DNA of 8,218 nt, from NCBI GenBank assembly GCA_938021455.1, contig CALIGP010000321.1, positions 1-8,218 on the forward strand, in the 5' to 3' direction. The translations under genes and the position numbers were made by a program. Source of the DNA: an uncultured Lewinella sp. GTDB taxonomy: Bacteria > Bacteroidota > Bacteroidia > Chitinophagales > Saprospiraceae. The stretch's first letter is position 1. Each line of letters starts with the position of its first letter. This document shows, in pieces, positions 1-6,946 of the stretch. The notes beneath the pieces are model-generated. The model saw nothing but the letters and a program-made list of their open reading frames with translations, did not search any database and had not been told where the DNA came from.

Positions 1-2864
1 CTACCCGCAATAACAACTAATGTCGTAGCGTCACCACCGTCACCGTTAGTTGAGTTTACACCGCCTGCTTCACCTTTACGGATACGAACCGTATCACCAG
101 GAAAGATATCCGCAGCGGTTAATGACCCACTGACGTTACCACCACGGCCGCCGCTGAAGAAGCTTTGGTTGCTACCGCCGTCAGCACCGCTGATGTTAAA
201 GGTGAAGCTATCCACACGCGCTGCGCCAGCAGGAATCACAAAATCGTTAGAAGTATCAAACAGCTCGACTTCCGTAATCCGGGTTTCCAGCTGGCCCATC
301 ATATTGGAGGCACCATCAATGGTGTACTCAATCCGCTCATCACTACAAACTACCGTAGCTTGATCCAACAGCGTTGGCGCCGTTGGGTTGACGGTAAGGA
401 AAAGGGTGATGGGAGCGCCAGCACATTCCGGGAAAGCACTACCAGGAGTAGTGAATTGTGTCTGGAAGTAAGGCGTTAGGGTAATTTCTGCTACCTGAGC
501 GTTATTGTCAGGATTGTTGTTCTGTACGTTTGGCACACCAATCGCAAAGTTGTCAATCGGAAGATATTGTGGAGCCGTTCCGGATGGGATCTGCAGGAAG
601 CCTGCGTCTCCAGCGACCGTAAACTCTACATATTTGAGTTTGCCTCCTGCATCCTCCTGAATATCCAGGGTGTTGAGCAAGAAGTCTTCGCCACTACAAA
701 TTTCGTAGGCGCGGATATCACCACTGGTCAATGTTTCAGGAGCGTTAGCACCAATAACCAGATTATAGGTAAGATCAGGTTGTGGGGAAACCGTTACCGT
801 AATTGTGTGGGAGGCGCCTTCACATTCATTGTCCGTATTACCTCCACTAATGAGCGGAGAGTTCTGTGGGAACGTTGGGGTAATGGTCAAGGTTACATCC
901 TGAGCAGCACCCGTTAAGTTCCGGAAGGATGCAGAAATGGGGTCTCCACTATCCTGCTCCGTTAAGGAGAAAAATCCGCTTTCAAAAGAAACACCAGTTC
1001 CTGCAAGGTCCCAGCTGTAATCGTACTTAACATTGCTATTATTACCACCATTGGTAATGGGCGATACCGAAAAGACTTCATCAGAGCAAATAAGTGCACT
1101 GGAGGGAAGGAGCTCTAAAGTTGGTAACGGGCGAACCTGAAAGGAAAACGGAGTAGGCAAAGAAGCACATCCGGATGCATTACTAGTAGTAGTAAGTTCA
1201 AAGTCGATGGTAACCGCACTGTTGCGATTCACCACGAAGCTTCCAATCACCGTACCTGGACCTGTGTAAGCGATCGGCCCATTGGCAAATGCACCCAAAG
1301 AGTCAATGTCTGCACCTGCGGTAGCGCCCGCAAAATCAATCGTGTAAGTGAAGGCCGGATCATAGCCCGGAACAAAAACTTCAATGTCCTGGCCAGAGCA
1401 GAAAAACCCGGGGACAATGGTGTCGTCAACTCCTACAATGGAAAAGACCTCAACAGGAGTAGCGACTGGTTGCGCATCAATCTGTAGTGTGAAGGGGAAT
1501 CTTTTCAGACATCCGGTAGTCGGATCAAAAAGTTCTAAATCAATGACAACCGTTGTGTCGACGTTGATGTCCCGGCAGCCGAGCATAGCGTCAGCTACTC
1601 CGGCGGTGTAGGTATAAGTACCATCGCCGTTATCGAAATTAGACAGTAGCTCACGGCCGGTTACCGGACGGGTCCAGCAACCATTATTATTGCCGGGGAT
1701 GCCGTCGGTGATACTTCCGTCCAGAAGGCGGAAACGACCGTCAGTATCCAAGCCGGAAACACCACTAATCGTTACGGTAAAGTCCAGGTCGCTACCACAG
1801 ATCGCTGCCGCAGTGGCCATGCCGATGATCTCATCAGGCTGACCAATAGTTACGGTTTCATCCGCCGTGCACCCACCACCGGTAGCCGTAAGAAACACCT
1901 GGTAAGTACCTGCGGCTAGTCCTGGTTCAGTATGTGTATTATAGGTAGTAGAAGAAGCTGCCGTAATAACGCCAGAAAGGTTTACACCTGCGCCTACGAT
2001 GGCCCAATTCAGCGGCCCATTAACCAACGGGTTGGCCATATCCGGAATAATGGTGATTTCTCCATCAGCGACACCGAAGCAAGAAGCATCAGCTATTGAG
2101 GTAGTCACATCAAACATTCCACCAATAGAAACCGTGTAGGAAGTTTCACATCCCGTCTGGAGGTCATTAATCAAGAAAGTGTAGTCCCCCGTAACCAATG
2201 CCTGGTTGGTAGAAACCCGAAACATGCTAGTGCTATTCGGCGGGTTATTGGGTGGAGTAAGTGTCGTGAACACATTCGGATTGAAGGGCGTCTGCCGCAC
2301 TTCAAATCGGTTAAAGTCCGTAAAGCCAACAGCATTAGGGGTGCCGGGATCAAAGGAAAAAGCGATTTGGCCCGTTGGAACGCCTGGACAGGGAGGCTCC
2401 GAGGTGGTAAGGTTACTGATCGTAATGTCAGACGTGATTCCCAGGTTGTAGAAGTTACTAACAACCTCATTACCAGAAAAAGTCTGATCACAACCACCAC
2501 TTACGGTAATGCTGTTGATGCGAACGAAGTTATTCGTCTGTCCTCCTAAATCGAAGACAGGATCGGCTACCTCAAAGGATAAAAAGCCGTTTACAGCTTC
2601 GACTTCTGCGGTATAGACAATGTTGCTAAATTCAAAAACCCCGTTAAATACTGGAGTGTAGTTGACAACAACATCGCCTTCAATAAGGAATGATTGAAAA
2701 TCAACAAACACCGTTGGGTTAGCAGCGTCACATGTATTCATAACCTCTACCTGAATTTGGCTAGAGTTAAGATTACAAAACTGCGCCTGCAGCGAAGTCG
2801 CCGTTAAGCACAGGAAGCAAACCACCAACAACGGTAGTCTGCCTAAAAGGGTAAAATTCTTCAT
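1..2864 (-). CDS. Giant secreted PKD-like/SprB-like adhesin, N-terminal part (3' end outside window)
   Basis: The frame is open without a stop from the ATG at 2864-2862 to the window edge, giving 954 codons plus two bases. I checked every codon. Residues 1-27 form a signal peptide (hydrophobic core about 9-22, cleavage after SLQA before Q28). Residues 29-250 are a beta-rich region with paired cysteines and no family I recognise. Residues about 251-345 resemble a SprB repeat (SCFGVADGEI, then GTYQVFLTATGGGC, ending in TIGQPDE). PKD-like modules start at cysteine motifs FFCSGQ (about 488), ICSDE (592), ICSGE (722) and VCSDE (839), several closing with a VTV-P type strand. From about 875 a glycine-rich domain begins (SGGRGGNVSGSL, then GDTVRIRKGEAGG). 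Proteins of this build usually end in a type IX secretion or gliding-associated C-terminal domain; here that end is not visible. The likely role is a surface or secreted adhesin; no ligand can be named. Confidence 0.88.
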   Translation of the reverse strand, partial: MKNFTLLGRLPLLVVCFLCLTATSLQAQFCNLNSSQIQVEVMNTCDAANPTVFVDFQSFLIEGDVVVNYTPVFNGVFEFSNIVYTAEVEAVNGFLSFEVADPVFDLGGQTNNFVRINSITVSGGCDQTFSGNEVVSNFYNLGITSDITISNLTTSEPPCPGVPTGQIAFSFDPGTPNAVGFTDFNRFEVRQTPFNPNVFTTLTPPNNPPNSTSMFRVSTNQALVTGDYTFLINDLQTGCETSYTVSIGGMFDVTTSIADASCFGVADGEITIIPDMANPLVNGPLNWAIVGAGVNLSGVITAASSTTYNTHTEPGLAAGTYQVFLTATGGGCTADETVTIGQPDEIIGMATAAAICGSDLDFTVTISGVSGLDTDGRFRLLDGSITDGIPGNNNGCWTRPVTGRELLSNFDNGDGTYTYTAGVADAMLGCRDINVDTTVVIDLELFDPTTGCLKRFPFTLQIDAQPVATPVEVFSIVGVDDTIVPGFFCSGQDIEVFVPGYDPAFTYTIDFAGATAGADIDSLGAFANGPIAYTGPGTVIGSFVVNRNSAVTIDFELTTTSNASGCASLPTPFSFQVRPLPTLELLPSSALICSDEVFSVSPITNGGNNSNVKYDYSWDLAGTGVSFESGFFSLTEQDSGDPISASFRNLTGAAQDVTLTITPTFPQNSPLISGGNTDNECEGASHTITVTVSPQPDLTYNLVIGANAPETLTSGDIRAYEICSGEDFLLNTLDIQEDAGGKLKYVEFTVAGDAGFLQIPSGTAPQYLPIDNFAIGVPNVQNNNPDNNAQVAEITLTPYFQTQFTTPGSAFPECAGAPITLFLTVNPTAPTLLDQATVVCSDERIEYTIDGASNMMGQLETRITEVELFDTSNDFVIPAGAARVDSFTFNISGADGGSNQSFFSGGRGGNVSGSLTAADIFPGDTVRIRKGEAGGVNSTNGDGGDATTLVVIAG

Positions 2865-3015
2865 AGGGAAAACGATTTGTTCGGGATGATCGTCAAGGGA
2901 AAGACGGGAATTTGGGTTGAAGCGATTAATAAATAGGTATGGTCAGCCGGAGGCTGGTGTTTTCTTATGGTTGTTCTCTGGTGTTTTCAATCCAATCCAA
3001 TACGTAGTTAGCATG

Positions 3016-3032
3016 CATAGCCAGTAGCTATG
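3016..3032. repeat. Short perfect inverted repeat in the adhesin leader
   Basis: CATAGC (3016-3021), loop CAGTA, GCTATG (3027-3032). A 6-bp perfect stem inside the long presumed leader of the adhesin mRNA. It is short enough to occur by chance. Confidence 0.3.
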
Positions 3033-3105
3033 AACGCAGACAAAAACTAATTCCGTTTTACTCAGGTGTAAGTGTAATAAACGTGTGTATGCGAAAGCTT
3101 TATCG

Positions 3106-3137
3106 CCTGTTCGGGGTAACCCGATTGAAATAACAGG
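3106..3137 (-). promoter_or_regulatory. Nested inverted repeat at the predicted transcript start
   Basis: CCTGTT (3106-3111) pairs with AACAGG (3132-3137), and inside it TCGGG (3111-3115) pairs with CCCGA (3120-3124) around a 4-base loop; base 3111 could join either helix. Seven bases (3125-3131) bulge on one side. It lies directly at the predicted 5' end of the adhesin transcript. It could be a 5' mRNA-protecting hairpin or a DNA dyad bound by a regulator; sequence alone does not decide. Confidence 0.4.
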
Positions 3138-3140
3138 TTA

Positions 3141-3173
3141 CAAACATAACTATTTTAAAGACTAAACTCCAAA
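3141..3173 (-). promoter_or_regulatory. Bacteroidota-type promoter for the adhesin gene
   Basis: On the minus strand TTTG (3173-3170) is followed after 21 bases by TATGTTTG (3148-3141), matching the Bacteroidota primary sigma pattern of a -33 TTTG and a -7 TAnnTTTG. Transcription would start near 3135, leaving an untranslated leader of about 270 bases before the ATG at 2864. The box match is seen directly; the activity and start point are inferred. Confidence 0.6.
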
Positions 3174-3246
3174 AGCTAAACCTCTTTTCTGGCCCCATTA
3201 TGAGAATCAATAATACGACCGCAGAGCCAAACAGTACGCAATGAAG

Positions 3247-3287
3247 CCCCTTTGCCCCTCACCAAAGCCTAGCACCCGCGCCCGCGC
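3247..3287. repeat. Fragment of a GC-rich dispersed repeat
   Basis: This stretch begins CCCCTTTG (3247-3254) and ends GCACCCGCGCCCGCGC (3272-3287). The palindromic block inside the oxidoreductase gene begins with the same CCCCTTTG (7480-7487) and ends GCACCCGCGTCCGCGC (7521-7536), one mismatch in 16. The spacing is 16 bases shorter here, as if the GC-rich centre were missing. It stands out as GC-rich within an otherwise AT-richer intergenic region. Confidence 0.45.
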
Positions 3288-3385
3288 ACAAACCTACCGC
3301 TTTCGCAAATAAATACACCTTTCCCGCAATAAAAGATAGGCAAGCTTTCAAAAAAAGGCGACAAAAATTGATTACTCCAACGAAG

Positions 3386-4681
3386 TTAATCTAACAGAGC
3401 ACCCGGTAACCAGAGCGTTAATTGTGGGACGAAAGTGACCAACAGCAAAGCAATAAGCATCATCAAAAAAAGTGGGGTAAGCGGTCGTAATACCTGGGTA
3501 AGTTTGATCTCTGCCACCCCAACGCCAACGAAGAGTACAGAACCCACTGGTGGAGTACATAGCCCGATGCATAGGTTAAGCACCATCATGATACCAAAGT
3601 GAACGGGATCCATGCCTAGCTCCATAACCACTGGCAGAAAGATGGGGGTAAAGATCAAAACGGCAGGTGTCATGTCCATAAAAATACCGACGACCAGTAA
3701 GATCAGATTAATGAGCAGTAGAATGACAATCGGATTATTGCTGACGCCCAGCAAGCCTGAGGTGATCGCCTGCGGCAAATTCTCGTAACTCATTACCCAG
3801 CTAAGCGCCAAAGAAGTAGCTACGAGGGTTAAGACAATAGCCGTCGTATTAACGCTCTCCGCGAAAACGCTGGGAAGGTCCTTCCAGCTGAGCTCCTTGT
3901 AGAGGAATGCCAGGACAAGACAGTAAGCAACGGCAACGGCACTGGCTTCCGTGGCGGTAAAAACACCAGCGATGATGCCACCAATGACAACAACCAGTAG
4001 CAATAAGCTCGGCAATGCTCCCAGAAAGTCTTTAACGATCTGAGAGAGTTTCCAAGGCTCTCCGTTCGGATAGCCCTTCCGCTTGGCATAAACAGCTGCC
4101 GCAATAATCAGCAACAGGCCGGTAAGTATACCCGGCACATAGCCCGCCACAAAGAGCGCAGCGATGCTTACACCACCGGAAGCCAGGCTGTACACGATCA
4201 GTACATTACTGGGCGGAATGATGAGGCCGGTAGTGGCCGACGTGATGTTCACCGCCGCTGAAAACGGCCGGGGATACCCTTCATCCTCCATCCTTTTCGT
4301 CATAATACTACCAATGGCGGAAGCGGCTGCAGCGGCGGAGCCCGCAATAGCACCAAAAAGCATGGCCGCTACGACATTAACGGCCGCCAGGCCGCCGGGA
4401 AGCGGGCCAACCATGGATTTGGCAAAGTCGATCAACCGACGGGCTAGTCCGCCACGGTTCATCAATTGCCCCGCCAGAATGAAAAACGGGATAGCCAATA
4501 AAGTAAAACTATCCAGACCGGTGGCCATTCGCTGGGCGACGGTGCCGGCAGCGACGAGGCTTTCCATTGTTGTCATCAGCGTGATGAGCGCCGTTAGCCC
4601 CAACGTCCAGGCAACGGGCACACCAATGCTGAGGAACAATAGGAAACTGACGAGCATTACCGCTACTTCAAGGCCGTCCAT
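3386..4681 (-). CDS. dctM: TRAP transporter large permease subunit DctM
   Basis: This 431-residue inner-membrane protein is the translocating subunit of a tripartite ATP-independent periplasmic transporter, which drives solute uptake with an ion gradient (usually sodium). The length is typical of the family. It is hydrophobic throughout, with about a dozen membrane segments. Family signatures seen are IPFFILAG (64-71), the glycine/alanine-rich GAIAGSAAAAASAIG stretch (about 110-124), TTGLIIPPSN (150-159), GVFTATEA (239-246), FMDMTPA (334-340) and NLCIGLCTPPVG (369-380), all in the expected order. The start at 4681 lies inside the end of dctQ (14-base overlap), which implies translational coupling. 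The last codon is followed by TAA at 3388-3386. The substrate cannot be read from this subunit; the family carries C4-dicarboxylates, sialic acid, sugar acids and related anions. Confidence 0.95.
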   Translation of the reverse strand: MDGLEVAVMLVSFLLFLSIGVPVAWTLGLTALITLMTTMESLVAAGTVAQRMATGLDSFTLLAIPFFILAGQLMNRGGLARRLIDFAKSMVGPLPGGLAAVNVVAAMLFGAIAGSAAAAASAIGSIMTKRMEDEGYPRPFSAAVNITSATTGLIIPPSNVLIVYSLASGGVSIAALFVAGYVPGILTGLLLIIAAAVYAKRKGYPNGEPWKLSQIVKDFLGALPSLLLLVVVIGGIIAGVFTATEASAVAVAYCLVLAFLYKELSWKDLPSVFAESVNTTAIVLTLVATSLALSWVMSYENLPQAITSGLLGVSNNPIVILLLINLILLVVGIFMDMTPAVLIFTPIFLPVVMELGMDPVHFGIMMVLNLCIGLCTPPVGSVLFVGVGVAEIKLTQVLRPLTPLFLMMLIALLLVTFVPQLTLWLPGALLD

Positions 4682-5123
4682 AGAGAATATCTTTTAGCTG
4701 AAAAAAAGTAATAAACAAGCCGGCCAGTGGTACGGCCAGGTAAACAACACCAACCGGCAGGCCGAGCGCCGGAGCCGTCTGACCGAGGCTAAACGTCAAC
4801 CAGACGTAATAGCCGCCTCCAATGATCATCACGGCTACGGCAAAGAATAAAACCAGTACATCAATGAGCCAGTTAACCCGATCAGCCTTTTTCCCCTCCA
4901 GGCTGTCTGGAAGCAAAGAAATGGCAATATGACTCCGGGTAGACACGGCATAAGCAGCCCCCAACAGGCTAATCCAGATGAGAAGGTAGCGGGCAAGTTC
5001 TTCCGTCCAGCCCGCCTGGTTGCTAAAGGCGTAGCGGGTAAGAACCCCCCAGAGCACGACACTGACCTGAATGGCCAGTAGGAAGGCACAGAAATAACCG
5101 AGGAATCGGGAGATTTTGGTCAT
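4668..5123 (-). CDS. dctQ: TRAP transporter small permease subunit DctQ
   Basis: A 151-residue, four-helix inner-membrane protein that pairs with DctM in TRAP transporters. Helices lie at about 8-30, 45-62, 82-103 and 118-142. Family features are LTRYAF (28-33), the WTEELARYLLIW motif (39-50) and GLPVGVVYLAVPLAG near the C-terminus. The frame stays open upstream to an ATG at 5273, but the extra 50 residues are charged, translate the palindromic intergenic repeat and match nothing in the family, so I start at MTKISRF (5123). The sequence before this ATG is A/T-rich without a clear Shine-Dalgarno site. Its TGA (4670-4668) overlaps the dctM start, and dctP lies 210 bases upstream across a repeat element. 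Confidence 0.92.
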   Translation of the reverse strand: MTKISRFLGYFCAFLLAIQVSVVLWGVLTRYAFSNQAGWTEELARYLLIWISLLGAAYAVSTRSHIAISLLPDSLEGKKADRVNWLIDVLVLFFAVAVMIIGGGYYVWLTFSLGQTAPALGLPVGVVYLAVPLAGLFITFFQLKDILYGRP

Positions 5124-5333
5124 GAGTATGTAGTTGTTGTTGAAAACCTCTCCCCCGGCCCCTTTCGCTTCGCGGCTTCTCCGCTGGGCTCTATGAGCCC
5201 GCTTCGAGGTCCGGGGGAGAGGGGAGACGTGGCAGCTCGCTTCGCTCGTGAGGCGTGGATATTTCCAACGCAAAAAAGTTTGTGGTACATCAAAGAACAG
5301 TTAATGGATTCGCCTTGTGTGGATTTATCGCCC
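5124..5333 (-). repeat. dctP-dctQ intercistronic spacer with GC-rich palindromic element
   Basis: The main palindrome is at 5147-5222: CCTCTCCCCCGG (5147-5158) is a perfect 12-bp inverted match to CCGGGGGAGAGG (5211-5222). Nested in the centre is GGGCTC-TAT-GAGCCC (5186-5200), and the arms carry near-complementary CGCTTCG/CGAAGCG-type sequence. Next to it (about 5228-5256) lies AGCTCGCTTCGCTCGTGAGG, which looks like a further repeat piece. On the minus strand the outer stem is followed by TTTT. I infer a REP-like dispersed element. Inside the operon mRNA it would form a long hairpin just after dctP, able to protect the dctP message or partly terminate before dctQM, so the binding protein would be made in excess. 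Confidence 0.65.
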
Positions 5334-6302
5334 TTACTCAACCGCCTGAATGCGTGCCAGCAGATCGGCCAGCACGGGGTTGTTTTTGGCCTCTTCAAAC
5401 ATCGGCTTTACGGCGACGCGGAAGCTTTCGCTGTCCACCTCCGTGAACGTAACGCCCTCTTTTCGCATCGCTGTTATGGCTTCCTGCTGCGCGCCCTTCC
5501 AGAGGCCGCGCTGGTAATCAGTAGCGATACGAGTGGCTTCGCGTAGCCAGCCCTGTCGTTCTTCGCTCAGCTTGTCCCAGGTAGCCGTACCGATGATGAG
5601 CACATCCGGCACGGCAGTGTGGCGGTCATAGCTGTAAAAAGGAGTCACCTCATAGTGGCGGCTGGTGTAGTAACTGGGCAGGTTATTTTCTGCCGCATCT
5701 ACCACGCCTTGCTGCAGAGCGGTGTAGAGCTCGCCGTAACTGATCGGCGTCGGAGATCCTCCTAATGTTTTGATGAGCTGTACGGCCATCGGGCTGTTCA
5801 TCACTCTTACTTTTTTGCCAACGATGTCCGCAGGTGTTCTGACCGGTCCGTCCTTAGTGTAGAAGCTGCGGGTGCCCGCGTCAAAAAAGGTAAGCCCACG
5901 TAGTCGATACGCTGCCCCGTCAGCCAGAATCTCCTGGCCAATGGGGCCATCAAATACGCGGAAGGCCGTTTCCCGGTCCTTAAAGAGGTAAGGCAGCCCA
6001 AGGACGCTGTAACTGGGAGCGAAGCGATCCATCACGGCGGCGGAGACTTTCGTCATCGCCAGAGAACCGATTTGCAGCAGCTCCAGGCACTGACTCTCGC
6101 TACCTAATTGGCCACTGGAGTAAATTTCGAGTTGCATCTTGCCAGCGCTGATGGAGTCCAGTGCTTCGGCCATCCGTACCATTCCTTTGTGGACGGGGTG
6201 CGTGGTGTTCAGCGTGTGGGCCAGGCGCAAAGTCTGCACCTTTTGATCACTACCGCAGGAGCAAAGTAAGAGCAATGGCAGTAATGCCAGCAGATAGTTC
6301 AT
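5334..6302 (-). CDS. dctP: TRAP transporter substrate-binding lipoprotein DctP
   Basis: A 322-residue TRAP solute receptor. It starts MNYLLALLPLLLLCSCGSD: a hydrophobic signal with lipobox LCSC, so Cys16 is the likely lipidated residue. The mature part aligns with the DctP/SiaP fold: LAHTLNTTHPVHKG near the start, SSGQLGSESQCLELLQIGSL, and LGLPYLF. The substrate-contact arginines are present: GTRSF (Arg145, SiaP Arg127 position) and GKKVRV (Arg166, the arginine that holds the substrate carboxylate, SiaP Arg147). QQGVVDAAEN supplies Asn206. It therefore probably binds a carboxylate. The open frame continues upstream to 6500, but those residues are not signal-like. A start at 6347 (MPIAPARRR...) would add a positively charged n-region and is a real alternative. 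It is the first gene of the operon, followed by dctQ after 210 bases. Confidence 0.93.
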   Translation of the reverse strand: MNYLLALLPLLLLCSCGSDQKVQTLRLAHTLNTTHPVHKGMVRMAEALDSISAGKMQLEIYSSGQLGSESQCLELLQIGSLAMTKVSAAVMDRFAPSYSVLGLPYLFKDRETAFRVFDGPIGQEILADGAAYRLRGLTFFDAGTRSFYTKDGPVRTPADIVGKKVRVMNSPMAVQLIKTLGGSPTPISYGELYTALQQGVVDAAENNLPSYYTSRHYEVTPFYSYDRHTAVPDVLIIGTATWDKLSEERQGWLREATRIATDYQRGLWKGAQQEAITAMRKEGVTFTEVDSESFRVAVKPMFEEAKNNPVLADLLARIQAVE

Positions 6303-6402
6303 GCTGGTAAAATATGATGGGCGACGGCGCGCAGGTGCAATGGGCATGATCAATGAGCAAGGTAGGTAAACGTTCCCTAAAGATAATTCTGGGGTGGAAA
6401 GA

Positions 6403-6415
6403 TACACACTGTGTA
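6403..6415. promoter_or_regulatory. 13-base palindrome, possible operator of the TRAP operon
   Basis: TACACA-C-TGTGTA is a perfect odd palindrome, about 100 bases upstream of dctP and inside the divergent intergenic region. Its size and symmetry fit a dimeric repressor site, but no regulator gene lies in the window to pair with it. Confidence 0.35.
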
Positions 6416-6470
6416 CTAATGACACGGAATTAAATAAAGGAATGATTGGAAGAATGAAAACATAATACGA

Positions 6471-6500
6471 CAAACTAAATACATCTGTTTCAACACGCAA
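6471..6500 (-). promoter_or_regulatory. Weak candidate promoter for the TRAP operon
   Basis: On the minus strand TTG (6500-6498), 19 bases, then TTAGTTTG (6478-6471), one mismatch from TAnnTTTG. Transcription would start near 6465, and the 6403-6415 palindrome would lie downstream of the start, where a bound repressor could block elongation. No better match was found between 6303 and 6551 on this strand. Confidence 0.3.
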
Positions 6501-6551
6501 CGAACTTCCCCTACCCTGCTTACGCTATTACCTTCAAATCATCGATCAATT

Positions 6552-6770
6552 ATGAAATCCATCCTCCCCATTATTCTTGTTGTTGCCGGACTGGCCTTCG
6601 CCTACCTCGCCATCACCACCTTCCAGGCCGCTACCGCCGACGTAAGCTTCCTCGGCATCGACCTCTCCGCCAGTGACGAAGGCGGACAGATGACGGCCGC
6701 GCTCTACGGCGTGCTGGCCCTGGTTTGTCTCGGCCTCGGGGCGACCACTTTCCGGAAGGCGAAAGGGTAA
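6552..6770 (+). CDS. Small two-helix membrane protein of unknown function
   Basis: A 72-residue protein starting MKSILPIILVVAGLAFAYLA and ending in a basic tail (TFRKAKG). Two membrane segments at about 4-24 and 48-66 flank a short polar loop with acidic residues (LSASDEGGQ). This hairpin layout and size recall the DUF3185-type small inner-membrane proteins, but the resemblance is by shape and I am not certain of the family. Codon use is GC-rich like the downstream oxidoreductase. It is transcribed away from dctP. The spacer to the next gene (213 bases, full of repeats) argues against a tight operon with it. I found no clear promoter box upstream. Confidence 0.75.
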   Translation: MKSILPIILVVAGLAFAYLAITTFQAATADVSFLGIDLSASDEGGQMTAALYGVLALVCLGLGATTFRKAKG

Positions 6771-6804
6771 AGCAATTGGAAAAGCATACCCAAACGGGGG
6801 ATTA

Positions 6805-6825
6805 GAATGATAGAATGATAGAATT
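6805..6825. repeat. 8-base tandem repeat (AGAATGAT, 2.6 units)
   Basis: AGAATGAT occurs at 6805-6812 and 6813-6820, followed by a partial unit AGAAT at 6821-6825. The copies are perfect. It lies 35 bases after the small membrane protein gene. It is AT-rich in an otherwise GC-rich neighbourhood. Confidence 0.7.
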
Positions 6826-6863
6826 TTGGAAACCAGCCAGTCCTGAGGTGTATATATAGGTAG

Positions 6864-6914
6864 CGCGGCAGGAAGCCGCTTTGGCCGGTCGCGCGCGGAG
6901 CGGCGCGTACGCCG
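6864..6914. repeat. GC-rich hairpin cluster upstream of the oxidoreductase gene
   Basis: Two hairpins are visible: GCGGC-AGGAA-GCCGC (6865-6879), followed by TTTGG, and CGGCG-CGTA-CGCCG (6901-6914). Between them CTTTGG (6879-6884) and GCGCGGAGCG (6893-6902) repeat words found in the same order in the palindromic block inside the downstream gene (CTTTGG at 7483-7488, GCGCGGAGCG at 7495-7504). The first hairpin is too weakly followed by T to be a confident terminator of the upstream gene. I read the block as a degraded member of the same repeat family. Confidence 0.45.
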
Positions 6915-6946
6915 TACCTTTCCCCTTAGCCGCCTACAAAATGCGG

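Larger units (their letters stand above)
2865..3385. other. Gene-free region between dctM and the adhesin gene
   Basis: No coding frame here looks real; the longest plus-strand ATG frames are about a dozen codons. The region holds the likely adhesin promoter, two small inverted repeats in its presumed leader, and a GC-rich repeat fragment at 3247-3287. Reading on the minus strand, just after the dctM stop there is only a weak hairpin (ACTTC, loop GTT, GGAGT, one G-U pair) followed some bases later by T5 and T7 runs. I would not call it a firm terminator, so read-through from the TRAP operon into the adhesin gene cannot be excluded. Confidence 0.7.

Noticed and set aside
165..2549. Several 60-116 codon frames on the plus strand and other minus-strand frames within 165-2549
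   Set aside because: All lie over the continuous adhesin reading frame, which has a signal peptide and repeated family motifs.
3289..3296. TAGGTTTG on the minus strand, a match to the -7 box
   Set aside because: No TTG or TTTG lies at the right distance upstream, and a much better promoter is present at 3141-3173.
4164..4697. 177-codon plus-strand frame opposite dctM
   Set aside because: The minus-strand DctM is complete and motif-rich; the plus frame reads as a shadow, rich in Ala, Pro and Arg without domain features.
5147..5222. Possible CRISPR or transposon end
   Set aside because: There is one palindrome only, no spaced direct repeats, no transposase and no target duplication that I can see.
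5124..5273. N-terminal extension of dctQ up to an ATG at 5273
   Set aside because: The extra residues translate the intergenic palindromic repeat and are absent from DctQ proteins.
5193..5546. 117-codon plus-strand frame over the dctP end and spacer
   Set aside because: It starts in the palindromic repeat and runs antisense to dctP, with no family features.
6348..6500. N-terminal extension of dctP up to an ATG at 6500
   Set aside because: It would put a long non-signal segment in front of a clear lipoprotein signal and would swallow the palindrome and candidate promoter.
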